NCBI GenBank assembly: GCA_041441465.1
Contig: JASDSY010000032.1
Span: 68,982-132,981, forward strand
DNA length: 64,000 nucleotides
Direction of reading: 5' to 3'
Origin: JASDSY01 sp041441465
Lineage (GTDB): Bacteria; Muiribacteriota; UBA9980
This document shows, one piece after another, positions 35,577 through 43,812 of this stretch (the stretch's first letter is position 1; the number at the start of each line of letters is the position of its first letter). The notes beneath the pieces were generated by a model. That model saw only the letters and a list, made by a program, of their open reading frames with translations. It was not told where the DNA came from and did not search any database. Position numbers and translations under genes: made by a program.

Positions 35577-35788
35577 TTTAAATTATAATTTACCGGTCCG
35601 GGCGATAATTGATTTTTTCTCCTTGTTCTGCTATTAAGAGTCTTTAAAGTTAGGCAATGGTATTTTAATAATTCTATTTATTTAAGTTACTATAGTTTGA
35701 GTCTAATTTTTATTGTGCGGTTTTTAACATATTTTATAATAAAAAAAGTTATTTAATATGATTTTAATTTTATAAAAAATGTTAATGC

Positions 35789-38700
35789 TTATTTTATGGT
35801 TTTCCTTTCTTTATCCGATATTTTAATCGAAAAATATGTAGATTTCACGGTGTTATCCGTTGAAATTAAGGTGCCCATCAATTTTATCGTGGCCGGGTTA
35901 TTCGGCGCCATAAATATATTATCGGTAATAATGCCGCCGCCTGATATTATAAGCCAGTTTAATTTGACTGCTTCCGTTGTTTTATCTGAATATTTTGCGG
36001 TTGCGGTTAAGTTGTTAAGATTATACGATCCGCCTATCGTTACTTCATCTGTGGTTTTATTCAGTGAAATTCCGGTAAGCTGGATTTTAGAGCCCGGAAG
36101 CGTCACTTTTAATTTGAATTGAACGTTCTGCGTTATGCCGGCCGCCGTATATATTGCAGTAAGCACTGCGGTTTCAGCTTTTAACGAAGGAATGTAAACT
36201 TTTCCGTTTAAATTTCCGCTGCCTGATGAAAGCAGCCATGTCATATTCGGATTATTCGTTATTTCTTCTGTATCGCCGTTTGAAAATTTTGCGTAAATTT
36301 TTAAATTGGCCGATAAGTCGTATGGCGTGTTGATTTGCGTTTCGCCTGTCGGCGCGCTTAAATAAATTGATGTTAGCGCTTTTACTTTAAGTCGGAAATA
36401 GGCTGAATTGGCGGTTTCTGACTTTATGTGGCGGACTAAAAATACAGCGGTTTCAGCAATGGCAGGCGCGGTGTATATATTTTCGTTAAAAATTCCGGCG
36501 CCGGATACGAGCGACCATTTTATTTCCTGGTTTTTGGTGACATTTTTTTTGGCGCCGTCTGAAAGTTTATTAGTAACAATAATATTTTTTGAGAGATTAT
36601 ACATCGAGCAGCTTGGTGTCGTATCGGCGGTTTTGCTGACAGAGAGAGTCGAAGGTTCAGTTATTTTTAAAGTGAATTTTGCGGTTTTAGTAATGCCGGA
36701 TTCGGAATATGCCGCCATAATTACAGCTTTTTCAGGGTTGCCCGGCGTGATATAAACCGGCCCGTCGAGTTTTCCTTTTCCTGAAACCAGTTCCCATTTT
36801 AATGCCGGCGAATTGGTTACTTCTTGAGTAGCTCTAATTGAGTATGCGGCTTTGATGATTAATTCCGAGCAGAGATTATATGCCGCTGGAAGTTGAATCT
36901 CATCAGTTTTCTTACTTAAAAATATCGATTTTAAGGCGTTTACTTTGAGCTTGAATAACGCGGTTTTAGTCATCCCGCCAATTTGGTGTCTCGCTAAAAA
37001 TACTGCCGTTTCAGTCGTATCGGAAGCCGTATATATCGTTCCGTAAAATTTACCTTTTCCTGAAATTAATTTCCAGGAGGTGTTAGGATCGTTTGTCAAA
37101 ATGCCGGAGGTGCTGTCTGAAAATCTTCCCGTAACAGTTAAATTAGAGGCAAGATCATAACTTGAGCAACTTTGAATTTCGTCCGTCGATTTATTGAGTA
37201 TGATAGAATTAAGTCCTATTGTTTTCAATTTGAATTTTGCGGTTTTAGTGACGCCGGCCTCTGAATATGATGCCATAAATACTGCAGTTTCGGTTTTGGC
37301 CGGCGGGGCGTATGCGGAGCCGTTAAGGATTCCGCATCCTGAAATTAATTTCCATGATAATTCCGGAGAATGAGTTACGTCGAGATTTTTTTTATTCGAA
37401 TATTTTGCATTCACTTTTACTTCAGAGTTAAGGTCATAAACTGAAGATACGCATACATCGTCATAAGCTTTGCTTAAGCTGATAGATGTCAGTGAATTTA
37501 CTTTCAGCCTGAAATAAGCCCGGCCTGATATTCCGCTTCCGCCATGTGATACTAAAAATACGGCAGTTTCTGTTGACGCCGGAGCGAAATAAATAGTTCC
37601 CGATAAATTTCCTTTTCCTGAAATTAATGTCCATGCCGTTTCAGGAGTGTTATTTATATTTTGTTCTGTGCCGTCCGGAAATTTGCTTATAATCGAGAGC
37701 TTTGAAAGATCGTACCGGGCGCCGCCCTGAATTTCGTCCGTTGTAATATTTAAAAATATTGATGGCTGTTCGGTAATTTTTAAGATAAATTCCGCTGTTT
37801 TTGAAACTCCGGATTCTGAATATGACGCTGAAAATATTGCAGTTTCGGTATTTCCAGGCGGCGAATAAATATTTCCGTTAAGCGTTCCGCTGCCTGAAAT
37901 TAAGGTCCATGCAAGCATCGGCGAGTGTGTTATCTCTTTCGTGGATTGGTCTGAATAATGGGCTTCAGCGATTAATTCGGAACCGAGGTCATAACCAGCG
38001 GGAAGTTGTATTTCATCGGTAGCCCGGTTTAATGAAATCGAACGCAACCCGTTAATTGTAAGAGCGAATGCCGCTTTTTTCGTAATGCCGGACTCTGTAT
38101 AAATCGCTGTAAAAACAGCTGTTTCGGTATTGGATGCCGGGGTATAAACTGTTCCGTTGAGCGTTCCGCCGCCGGAAACTTCCCAGATAATGCCGTCTCG
38201 GGAACTGATTTCGCGTGTGCTGCCGTCTGCGTAATTTGCGGTCGACGTTAGTTCAGAATCGAGATTAAATTGCGCAGGCATTTGAATTTCAGCTGTCGTC
38301 CGGCTTAGCGATATGAATTCCAGGCCGTTTACTTTGAGCCGGAATAATGCCAGCCGGGATATTCCGTTTTCTGAATGTGCGGCCGTGAGCACAACTGTTT
38401 CCGATTTTTTTACTGACGTATATACTGTTCCGCTGATGCTGCCGCCGCCGGAATATATTTGCCAGACAGGAGTTATTATTTTAGGTTCATTGCCGGCTGA
38501 TAATGCAGTGGCTGTTATCTTTTCCGAGAGATTATAAGACGACAATGTGCTTATTTCATCAGTGATCGAGCTTAAAACAATTTTAGATAATCCCGGCGGT
38601 TGAGTAGCGGCTGTATTTGAGTCCTGGGCGCTTAACTTATCGTTGAGGCTTTTTTCAAGCTCGGCATAATATTTTTCTTCGTCCGCTTCACTTAAAAACG

Positions 38701-38839
38701 AAAGCTTTGACGTGACGCTTTTTTCACTGCTTGGAAATGCCGGTATTACAGAAGTATTTTTACTGCCGCCGCATCCGGCGCATAAAATAATTACCATTCC
38801 CAAATATATAAGAAAAATGACCTTGTCCGCTAATTTCAT
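35789..38839 (-). CDS. Lipoprotein with ten Ig-like beta-sandwich repeats
   Basis: About 1,016 residues. ATG 38839 is preferred because CGAGGGG lies 11 bases before it; an upstream in-frame Met at 38881 has no such site. The signal peptide ends in the lipobox CAGC. The rest is ten tandem repeats of about 90 residues with the pattern I.L.K.TDEIQ...YDL...L...A.YSDG...E.T..P...W.L.SG.G.L.G..Y..P...ETAVF.A.YSESG..KTA.F.LKV. These resemble bacterial Ig-like domains that display or tether proteins on the surface. No catalytic or adhesion domain is attached. Divergence between repeats is moderate, so the array is old or under diversifying pressure. Confidence 0.8.
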   Translation of the reverse strand: MKLADKVIFLIYLGMVIILCAGCGGSKNTSVIPAFPSSEKSVTSKLSFLSEADEEKYYAELEKSLNDKLSAQDSNTAATQPPGLSKIVLSSITDEISTLSSYNLSEKITATALSAGNEPKIITPVWQIYSGGGSISGTVYTSVKKSETVVLTAAHSENGISRLALFRLKVNGLEFISLSRTTAEIQMPAQFNLDSELTSTANYADGSTREISSRDGIIWEVSGGGTLNGTVYTPASNTETAVFTAIYTESGITKKAAFALTINGLRSISLNRATDEIQLPAGYDLGSELIAEAHYSDQSTKEITHSPMLAWTLISGSGTLNGNIYSPPGNTETAIFSASYSESGVSKTAEFILKITEQPSIFLNITTDEIQGGARYDLSKLSIISKFPDGTEQNINNTPETAWTLISGKGNLSGTIYFAPASTETAVFLVSHGGSGISGRAYFRLKVNSLTSISLSKAYDDVCVSSVYDLNSEVKVNAKYSNKKNLDVTHSPELSWKLISGCGILNGSAYAPPAKTETAVFMASYSEAGVTKTAKFKLKTIGLNSIILNKSTDEIQSCSSYDLASNLTVTGRFSDSTSGILTNDPNTSWKLISGKGKFYGTIYTASDTTETAVFLARHQIGGMTKTALFKLKVNALKSIFLSKKTDEIQLPAAYNLCSELIIKAAYSIRATQEVTNSPALKWELVSGKGKLDGPVYITPGNPEKAVIMAAYSESGITKTAKFTLKITEPSTLSVSKTADTTPSCSMYNLSKNIIVTNKLSDGAKKNVTKNQEIKWSLVSGAGIFNENIYTAPAIAETAVFLVRHIKSETANSAYFRLKVKALTSIYLSAPTGETQINTPYDLSANLKIYAKFSNGDTEEITNNPNMTWLLSSGSGNLNGKVYIPSLKAETAVLTAIYTAAGITQNVQFKLKVTLPGSKIQLTGISLNKTTDEVTIGGSYNLNNLTATAKYSDKTTEAVKLNWLIISGGGIITDNIFMAPNNPATIKLMGTLISTDNTVKSTYFSIKISDKERKTIK

Positions 38840-39211
38840 AAAAGGATTTTCCCCTCGATTTTTGAGTTGATAGTATATCACAAAAATTTTGGCATTAAAA
38901 TTATTATTTTCTGGTTATTATAATTTTTTATATGCGTCAATTTAAAATCATTTTTAAGGTTTTATCACTATTTTATTTTGCATATTCAATCATTTTGATT
39001 TTTTAGGCATATTAAATTTATATGCGGATTAATTTAGCAATTATACTGCAAGACAAATTTAAGGACAAGTGCCGTTGTTTTTTTCATAACAATGTGTTAG
39101 ACTTTCATTTTGAATAAATGTGAATAAAATTTTAGTGAAGCTTTGGCGTATTTTTTGAATATTTTATTGTAGTATTAATAAAACAGTAAAAATAAAAAAG
39201 AGGGAAAGTCA
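38840..39211. other. AT-rich divergent spacer
   Basis: About 370 bases between the Ig-repeat gene and the TfoX-like gene. I see no gene, strong hairpin or confident promoter pair. A GAGGG at about 39200 is the ribosome binding site of the next gene. Confidence 0.5.
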
Positions 39212-39463
39212 GTGAGCAAATTAATAGAGATGCCGAATATCGGAAAAGTAGCGGAAAATCTTCTAATAAAAACCGGTATCGATACGCCGGAAAAACTTAT
39301 TGCAATCGGCAGCAAGGAAGCCTTTTTAAAAATAAGGAATATCGATCCTTCAGCTTGTCTTCATATGCTTTATGGTCTTGAAGGAGCTGTCTTGGGAATC
39401 AGGGATACGAAGCTTTCGCCTGAAAAAAAGCTTGAATTAAAGGAATTTTTTTATTCACTTTAA
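39212..39463 (+). CDS. TfoX C-terminal domain protein
   Basis: An 83-residue helical protein matching the free-standing TfoX C-terminal domain (IEMPNIGKVAENLLIKTGIDTPEKLIAIGSKEAFLKI, SACLHMLYGLEGAVLG, LSPEKKLELKEFF), a helix-hairpin-helix-like fold. In Haemophilus the full TfoX/Sxy regulates competence, but stand-alone C-terminal proteins are common and of unknown role. The start is GTG 39212 with AGAGGG seven bases upstream. Neighbours do not help. Confidence 0.85.
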   Translation: MSKLIEMPNIGKVAENLLIKTGIDTPEKLIAIGSKEAFLKIRNIDPSACLHMLYGLEGAVLGIRDTKLSPEKKLELKEFFYSL

Positions 39464-39604
39464 TTATAAGATATGAAAGAATGCCGTGATTTATTAAACT
39501 TAACTGCTAGCCGGCAAGGTGTTTGACAAGCGGCAGGTTTAGGGTTGGTAAATATGGCGTTGTATTAAATAAGCCTGGAAGATTCTTTTAGTTTTATAAT
39601 CTGC

Positions 39605-39636
39605 AAATGCCGCAAATATGTTTTTTTACGGCATTT
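39605..39636. terminator. Hairpin between convergent TfoX-like and yqhD genes
   Basis: AAATGCCG (39605-39612) pairs with CGGCATTT (39629-39636) around a 16-base T-rich loop. Shape is only moderately terminator-like. Nothing else is seen in 39464-39705. Confidence 0.45.
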
Positions 39637-39705
39637 ACAGAGTTTTTACTTGACCATTTCAAATTTATTAAACGGTATTCAAAAATTTAAACTTAATTTG
39701 AAGTA

Positions 39706-40866
39706 TTAAAGTGCCATTTCGAGAATTTTACGGCTTATTTCCAGAGTCAGGTCATGAGTTTCTGATAAAGCTTTCATTCCGTGTTTATCTAAAGCATTAA
39801 CAATATCATCTATTTTATCGGGCGTGACTTTATAATCTGATAAACGTGTTTTAATTCCAAGGCTTTCAAAAAATTCACGTGTCTTTTTTATGGCAAGTTC
39901 TATTCTTTCATCTTCGGTTCCTTCTTTTATATCAAGAACTCGTTCTGCATATTGCAGTAATTTTGCGCGTTTTTGTGTTTTGCGCACCGACCAGATCGCC
40001 GGCTGCAGTATCGCAAGTGTTTTACCGTGATCAATGCCGAACATAGCTGTTAATTCATGGCCAATCATGTGTGTTGTCCAATCTTGCGGAACGCCGGCGC
40101 CTATAAGCCCGTTTAATGCCATAGTCGAGCACCACAAGAGATTAGCCCTGGCATCGTAATTTGTCGGATCGGCTATATTTTGCTGGCCGATTTCAATTAA
40201 AGTTTTTAATATTCCTTCCGCGGTTCTATCCTGAAATCTTCCTTCGGCAGGAAATGTGACATATTGTTCGACCGTATGTATAAATGTGTCAACCACGCCG
40301 TTGGCAACTTGAGTGGCCGGCAGCGAATATGTAAGGGTCGGATCGAGAAACGAAAAACGCGGAAATGAGGTTTTGCTAAAAACAGGAAATTTGCCGTGAT
40401 TATGGCTTATTACAGCTCCGTTGTTCATTTCTGAACCGGTAGCCGGGAGAGTTACAACCGTTCCGAGCGGCAGCGCGCCCGGTACATCTACAGGAATAAA
40501 GCCTGAACTTAATAATTCTTCAGCATTTCCCCCTTTATACGCCGAAGCAAGAGAAATGAATTTTGTTCCGTCCATTACCGAACCGCCGCCTACCGCAAGT
40601 AAAAAATCTATGTTTTCTTTTTTTACGATCTCGACGGCTTTCATTAATGTTGAAAATTGCGGATTCGGTTCAATTCCGCCAAATTCAAAAACTTTACGGC
40701 CGCCAAGGCCTTTTAAAACTTTTTGCAGCGTGCCGAATTTTTTAACGCTGCCGCCGCCGTATAATACAAGAACTTTTGCATCTTTCGGTACGAAGTTGTC
40801 AAGTTCGTTCAGGCGGTCTTTGCCAAAAATAATATGGGTCGGGTTATAAAAATTAAAATTATACAT
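39706..40866 (-). CDS. yqhD: Iron-dependent, NADP-type alcohol/aldehyde dehydrogenase (YqhD-like)
   Basis: A 386-residue group III alcohol dehydrogenase that reduces aldehydes to alcohols. Landmarks are VLVLYGGGSVKKFG, VGGGSVMDGTKFIS (nucleotide site), LPATGSEMNNG, and the metal residues in GVVDTFIHTVEQY, HMIGHELTAMFGIDHGKTLA. It follows a flavodoxin-type reductase gene by 54 bp, so both are probably one operon under the MerR-type promoter at 41532-41562. E. coli yqhD and Bacillus adhA are likewise controlled by aldehyde-sensing regulators, which supports a role in detoxifying reactive aldehydes. Confidence 0.9.
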   Translation of the reverse strand: MYNFNFYNPTHIIFGKDRLNELDNFVPKDAKVLVLYGGGSVKKFGTLQKVLKGLGGRKVFEFGGIEPNPQFSTLMKAVEIVKKENIDFLLAVGGGSVMDGTKFISLASAYKGGNAEELLSSGFIPVDVPGALPLGTVVTLPATGSEMNNGAVISHNHGKFPVFSKTSFPRFSFLDPTLTYSLPATQVANGVVDTFIHTVEQYVTFPAEGRFQDRTAEGILKTLIEIGQQNIADPTNYDARANLLWCSTMALNGLIGAGVPQDWTTHMIGHELTAMFGIDHGKTLAILQPAIWSVRKTQKRAKLLQYAERVLDIKEGTEDERIELAIKKTREFFESLGIKTRLSDYKVTPDKIDDIVNALDKHGMKALSETHDLTLEISRKILEMAL

Positions 40867-40920
40867 AAATTATTTCTCCTTAAAAATTTATTGAACACAG
40901 TTTATATAGGTTGTGAATGA

Positions 40921-41463
40921 TTATTTTATGTTTTTTCCTGCTTCATACGCCTCTTTCATAGCAGGTTTTCCTTTAATATCGCCTGCCTGCCACGCGCCTG
41001 TCCCGTAAATTACCCCTTTTTCCTTCGCACCTTCGAGGCATGACGTGAATCCCCTGAACCCTTCCAGCGTCCTTTCCATAGCGTGTTTGTTGTTATCAGC
41101 TGCCGCCACTATAAAATAGAATTCTTTGTTCTCGATTTCGGTATAACGTGAACATGTCCGGTCTATAACTGTTTTCATTTGCGCGTCCATAGTGTAAAAA
41201 TATACCGGGGTTGCCATTACAATTACGTCGGCAGCAATCATTTTTTCCAATAATTCAGCCATATCGTCTTTTTGAGGGCACCTTTTTTTGCTGTTATAGC
41301 ACGCGCCGCAGCCTGTACAGTAATTTATCTTTTTTCCGCCTAAAAATATTTTTTCGGCTTCGTTTCCGGCTTCACTGGCGCCCTTCAGAAACTGGTCGCA
41401 TAAAACATCAGAATTACCGCCTTTTCTTGGGCTCAATGATAAAATTAAAACTTTTTTACTCAT
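40921..41463 (-). CDS. Flavodoxin-type NADPH-dependent FMN reductase family protein
   Basis: A 180-residue flavoprotein. The FMN loop is LSLSPRKGGNSD, VMATPVYFYTMDAQMKTVIDRT is the second flavin-contact segment, and CTGCGACYNSKKRCPQ is the Cys-rich insertion seen in iron-sulfur flavoprotein-like and NAD(P)H:FMN reductases. Likely an FMN reductase or nitroreductase-like electron donor. First gene of the operon with the YqhD-type enzyme; AAGGAG precedes the ATG. A 19-base-spacer promoter typical of MerR targets lies 70 bp upstream. Confidence 0.88.
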   Translation of the reverse strand: MSKKVLILSLSPRKGGNSDVLCDQFLKGASEAGNEAEKIFLGGKKINYCTGCGACYNSKKRCPQKDDMAELLEKMIAADVIVMATPVYFYTMDAQMKTVIDRTCSRYTEIENKEFYFIVAAADNNKHAMERTLEGFRGFTSCLEGAKEKGVIYGTGAWQAGDIKGKPAMKEAYEAGKNIK

Positions 41464-41531
41464 TTGAGTTCTCCTTCAGCATATTGATTTTATGTTTTTG
41501 TTAATAGCGTGTGTTTGGTTTTCTTATTTTT

Positions 41532-41562
41532 ATTATACGAAGTTAGAGTAACACGAAGTCAA
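41532..41562 (-). promoter_or_regulatory. MerR-type promoter of the flavodoxin-yqhD operon
   Basis: On the minus strand TTGACT (41557-41562) and TATAAT (41532-41537) are 19 bases apart, the long spacer that MerR-family activators remodel. The spacer holds GTTACTCTAAC with symmetric GTTA/TAAC ends, and ACTTCGT is repeated at both sides. The adjacent merR gene is the obvious regulator. Confidence 0.8.
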
Positions 41563-41750
41563 TAGAAAACTTAAAATATTTTAAAAAAATAGAAATGCTA
41601 AAATTTATGTTTAGTGATTTTTTTAATTTTATTGAATAAAACTTGAAGCTGCTTTAAGTTGGATTGAAAGTGCTGAAATATATATATATTGTTATTAATA
41701 CTGATTAAATTCGGAGAAAAACTATTTTATTTTTAATTAACTTATTATTT

Positions 41751-41781
41751 ATTATAAAAGATTAGAGTAACATGAAGTTAA
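41751..41781 (-). promoter_or_regulatory. Second, degenerate copy of the MerR-type promoter
   Basis: TTAACT (41776-41781), a 19-base spacer sharing GTTACTCTAA with the main site, and TATAAT (41751-41756), in the same direction and 219 bp upstream. The -35 differs by one base. It may be an alternative start or a decoy site. The sequence between the two copies is AT-rich with no open frame. Confidence 0.6.
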
Positions 41782-41815
41782 TAAAAAATAATATTTTTTA
41801 TTACAGAATCATGGG

Positions 41816-41867
41816 TTGCATAGTTCGGTATTTTATTGTATAATATGAATTGTTAAAGTGACTTTAA
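41816..41867 (+). promoter_or_regulatory. merR promoter and autoregulatory palindrome
   Basis: TTGCAT (41816-41821) and TATAAT (41839-41844) are 17 bases apart. A perfect palindrome TTAAAGT-G-ACTTTAA (41853-41867) follows the start point, in the place expected for negative autoregulation. The spacing contrast with the 19-base target promoter is typical of MerR systems. Confidence 0.65.
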
Positions 41868-41887
41868 GTGATGAGTGAGGATGGAAA

Positions 41888-42358
41888 ATGTTTCAAAAAG
41901 AATCGAAAATTAATAAGAAAACTGAAAATGTGGACGCAATAGTGCACAGCCGGGTTCCGAAATATACAGTTAAAGATATTTCAGAGATGCTTGGCATGTC
42001 GAAACATACTATCCGTTATTATGACAATGAAAATCTGCTTCCCTATGTTTCAAGAAGCGAAAGCAACATAAGATTATTTTCGGAATATGACATACAATGG
42101 CTGAAAACCGTTAACTGCCTGAGATATTCAGGGTTGACTATCGCGCAGATAAAAAATTACATTCAAATGTGTCTTCAGGGCGATGAGACTATATCGGAAC
42201 GCGCTCAGCTTATTTTTCAGCAGGAAAAAATACTCGAGGAAAAAGCGAAGGAAATTAACGAACAACTCGAAGTAATAAGGTTTAAAAAAGCTTATTACGA
42301 AAAATTAATTATTGAAAAAGGCGTGGACATCTGGAATCCGTTAAACGAAAAAAATTGA
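41888..42358 (+). CDS. MerR-family transcriptional regulator (AdhR/NmlR-like)
   Basis: A 156-residue regulator with the MerR N-terminal winged helix (YTVKDISEMLGMSKHTIRYYDNENLLP), a VNCLRYSGLTIAQIKNYI second half and a long C-terminal dimer coiled coil (about 95-140). No Cys-rich metal site is present at the C-terminus, so it groups with the aldehyde/thiol-stress-sensing branch (AdhR, NmlR) rather than metal sensors. It is divergent from the flavodoxin-yqhD operon, whose promoter has the 19-base spacer such proteins act on. Its last 54 residues recur in a chimera at about 46 kb. Confidence 0.9.
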   Translation: MFQKESKINKKTENVDAIVHSRVPKYTVKDISEMLGMSKHTIRYYDNENLLPYVSRSESNIRLFSEYDIQWLKTVNCLRYSGLTIAQIKNYIQMCLQGDETISERAQLIFQQEKILEEKAKEINEQLEVIRFKKAYYEKLIIEKGVDIWNPLNEKN

Positions 42359-42366
42359 ATATATGC

Positions 42367-42386
42367 TAATGAACATAAGTTCATTA
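42367..42386. terminator. Hairpin between convergent merR and ADP-ribosylglycohydrolase genes
   Basis: TAATGAAC (42367-42374) pairs with GTTCATTA (42379-42386) around ATAA. Short and AT-rich; may end merR. Confidence 0.4.
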
Positions 42387-42490
42387 ACCTATTTTCGGTT
42401 GGCAATAACATTCTAAAAGCGTTATTTTATATGTTAAATAATTACTAATTACTTATGAATTTGTCATTATATCCATAAAAAAATTTATTC

Positions 42491-43576
42491 CTATTTCAGA
42501 AAATTCTCAGTTTCATTGAGTATTTCAAATATCCTGCCATCATCAGAATCTGCAGTTCTACCCGTCAAATCCTTAAGCCATCTTTGGGGAATTCCCGACT
42601 TGCCATGCAGGGCGCCTAATACTGAACCGACTATCGCAGCTATAGTATCGTTATCATAAGTATCGTTCACGGCCCGAATGATGGCTTTTTCAAAGTTATC
42701 GCCATGTTTCATCAAAATATAGAGTACGCATGGAACCGTTTCAAAAATATAAGCGCCTGAGTACCATTTATTGCAAGCATCAAGCACGCTCAAATTATTA
42801 TTATACGCTTCACGGACTACTTTATCGATATATTGCCACAAGGTTCCTTTGTAATCAGCATAAGCACGGCTTCTTGGCTTATAATTGGAGTCACATTCAA
42901 ATTCTTCCAGTGTCTCAACGAATTTTTCTAACCAGAACATAGGTTCAGGCGCCTTTTTCATATCAATAACCTGCCACAGCAGATTGACCAGCGCAAGACA
43001 TGATGCAATTGCAGCGGAATCATTATGCGTGGTCATAGCGCATAAGACAGTATCTACCCATAAATTTCCCTCTGCATGTTTTAAATGCGGTATTATTATT
43101 GGTGAAATTCTCATTAGTGAACCATTATCAGCCGATTTGGTCCCGGCTTCATACCATTTTTTGCCTGCATAAATATTTCTAAGAAATTCACTTACCGTGT
43201 TGCCAATGCCAAATATTTTTTTCCCGGTGAAAGCTGAGGCGACCTTTTCCGGAACATAATCATTATCTTTCAATATCCGATCCAATGTCCACGCGGTCAT
43301 TTGAGTATCATCGGATGGAAAACCCTTTTTGGCACGCCCATATTTATTTAGCAGATAATCAGTTACGATACTATGCTTTTTTAATCTATCCTGCGGCATC
43401 ATACTTTCAGTTGTATTGCCAAGACTGTCGCCAACAGCCAGACCGAGCATCATTCCCTCAATTTTATCGAAGTTTACTTCTTCTTTACATTTGACCGGCG
43501 TATCAAATAAAACCGAATCTCTAATATCTATTTTTTTATCCAGCAGTAATTCCTCAAATATAGTTTCGTTACTCAT
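42491..43576 (-). CDS. ADP-ribosylglycohydrolase family protein
   Basis: A 361-residue all-helical DraG/ARH-type enzyme, which removes ADP-ribose from modified proteins or small molecules using two Mg ions. The metal motifs are visible: FPSDDTQMT, and YDNDTIAAIVGSVLGALHG near the end, with MMLGLAVGDSLGNTTES at the start and NGSLMRISPI in the middle. No ADP-ribosyltransferase lies in the window, so a specific partner is unknown. The start is the ATG with no strong ribosome binding site. Confidence 0.88.
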   Translation of the reverse strand: MSNETIFEELLLDKKIDIRDSVLFDTPVKCKEEVNFDKIEGMMLGLAVGDSLGNTTESMMPQDRLKKHSIVTDYLLNKYGRAKKGFPSDDTQMTAWTLDRILKDNDYVPEKVASAFTGKKIFGIGNTVSEFLRNIYAGKKWYEAGTKSADNGSLMRISPIIIPHLKHAEGNLWVDTVLCAMTTHNDSAAIASCLALVNLLWQVIDMKKAPEPMFWLEKFVETLEEFECDSNYKPRSRAYADYKGTLWQYIDKVVREAYNNNLSVLDACNKWYSGAYIFETVPCVLYILMKHGDNFEKAIIRAVNDTYDNDTIAAIVGSVLGALHGKSGIPQRWLKDLTGRTADSDDGRIFEILNETENFLK

Positions 43577-43812
43577 TATATTCCTGCCTTGTTTTTTATA
43601 ATGTTATTTAAATATTTTTGTTTATAATACAGTGAGTATTCTAAATTATTTTTTTGATTTTTGCAAGAATTGATTTTTGAATTATTCTGACAGTGTTCGT
43701 ATTTAGCGCAATAATCCGGTTCTAAAAAATTCTTTTATTTTATATTTTTATGTTGTATAATAAAAATTTAATATTAGAAAAACGATCTTTGGCATAATTT
43801 CAGGGGGGAATC

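Noticed and set aside
35789..38839. CRISPR array or DNA tandem repeat
   Set aside because: The periodicity (about 280 bp) is protein-level, diverged and in frame; no short identical repeats with unique spacers were seen here or elsewhere.
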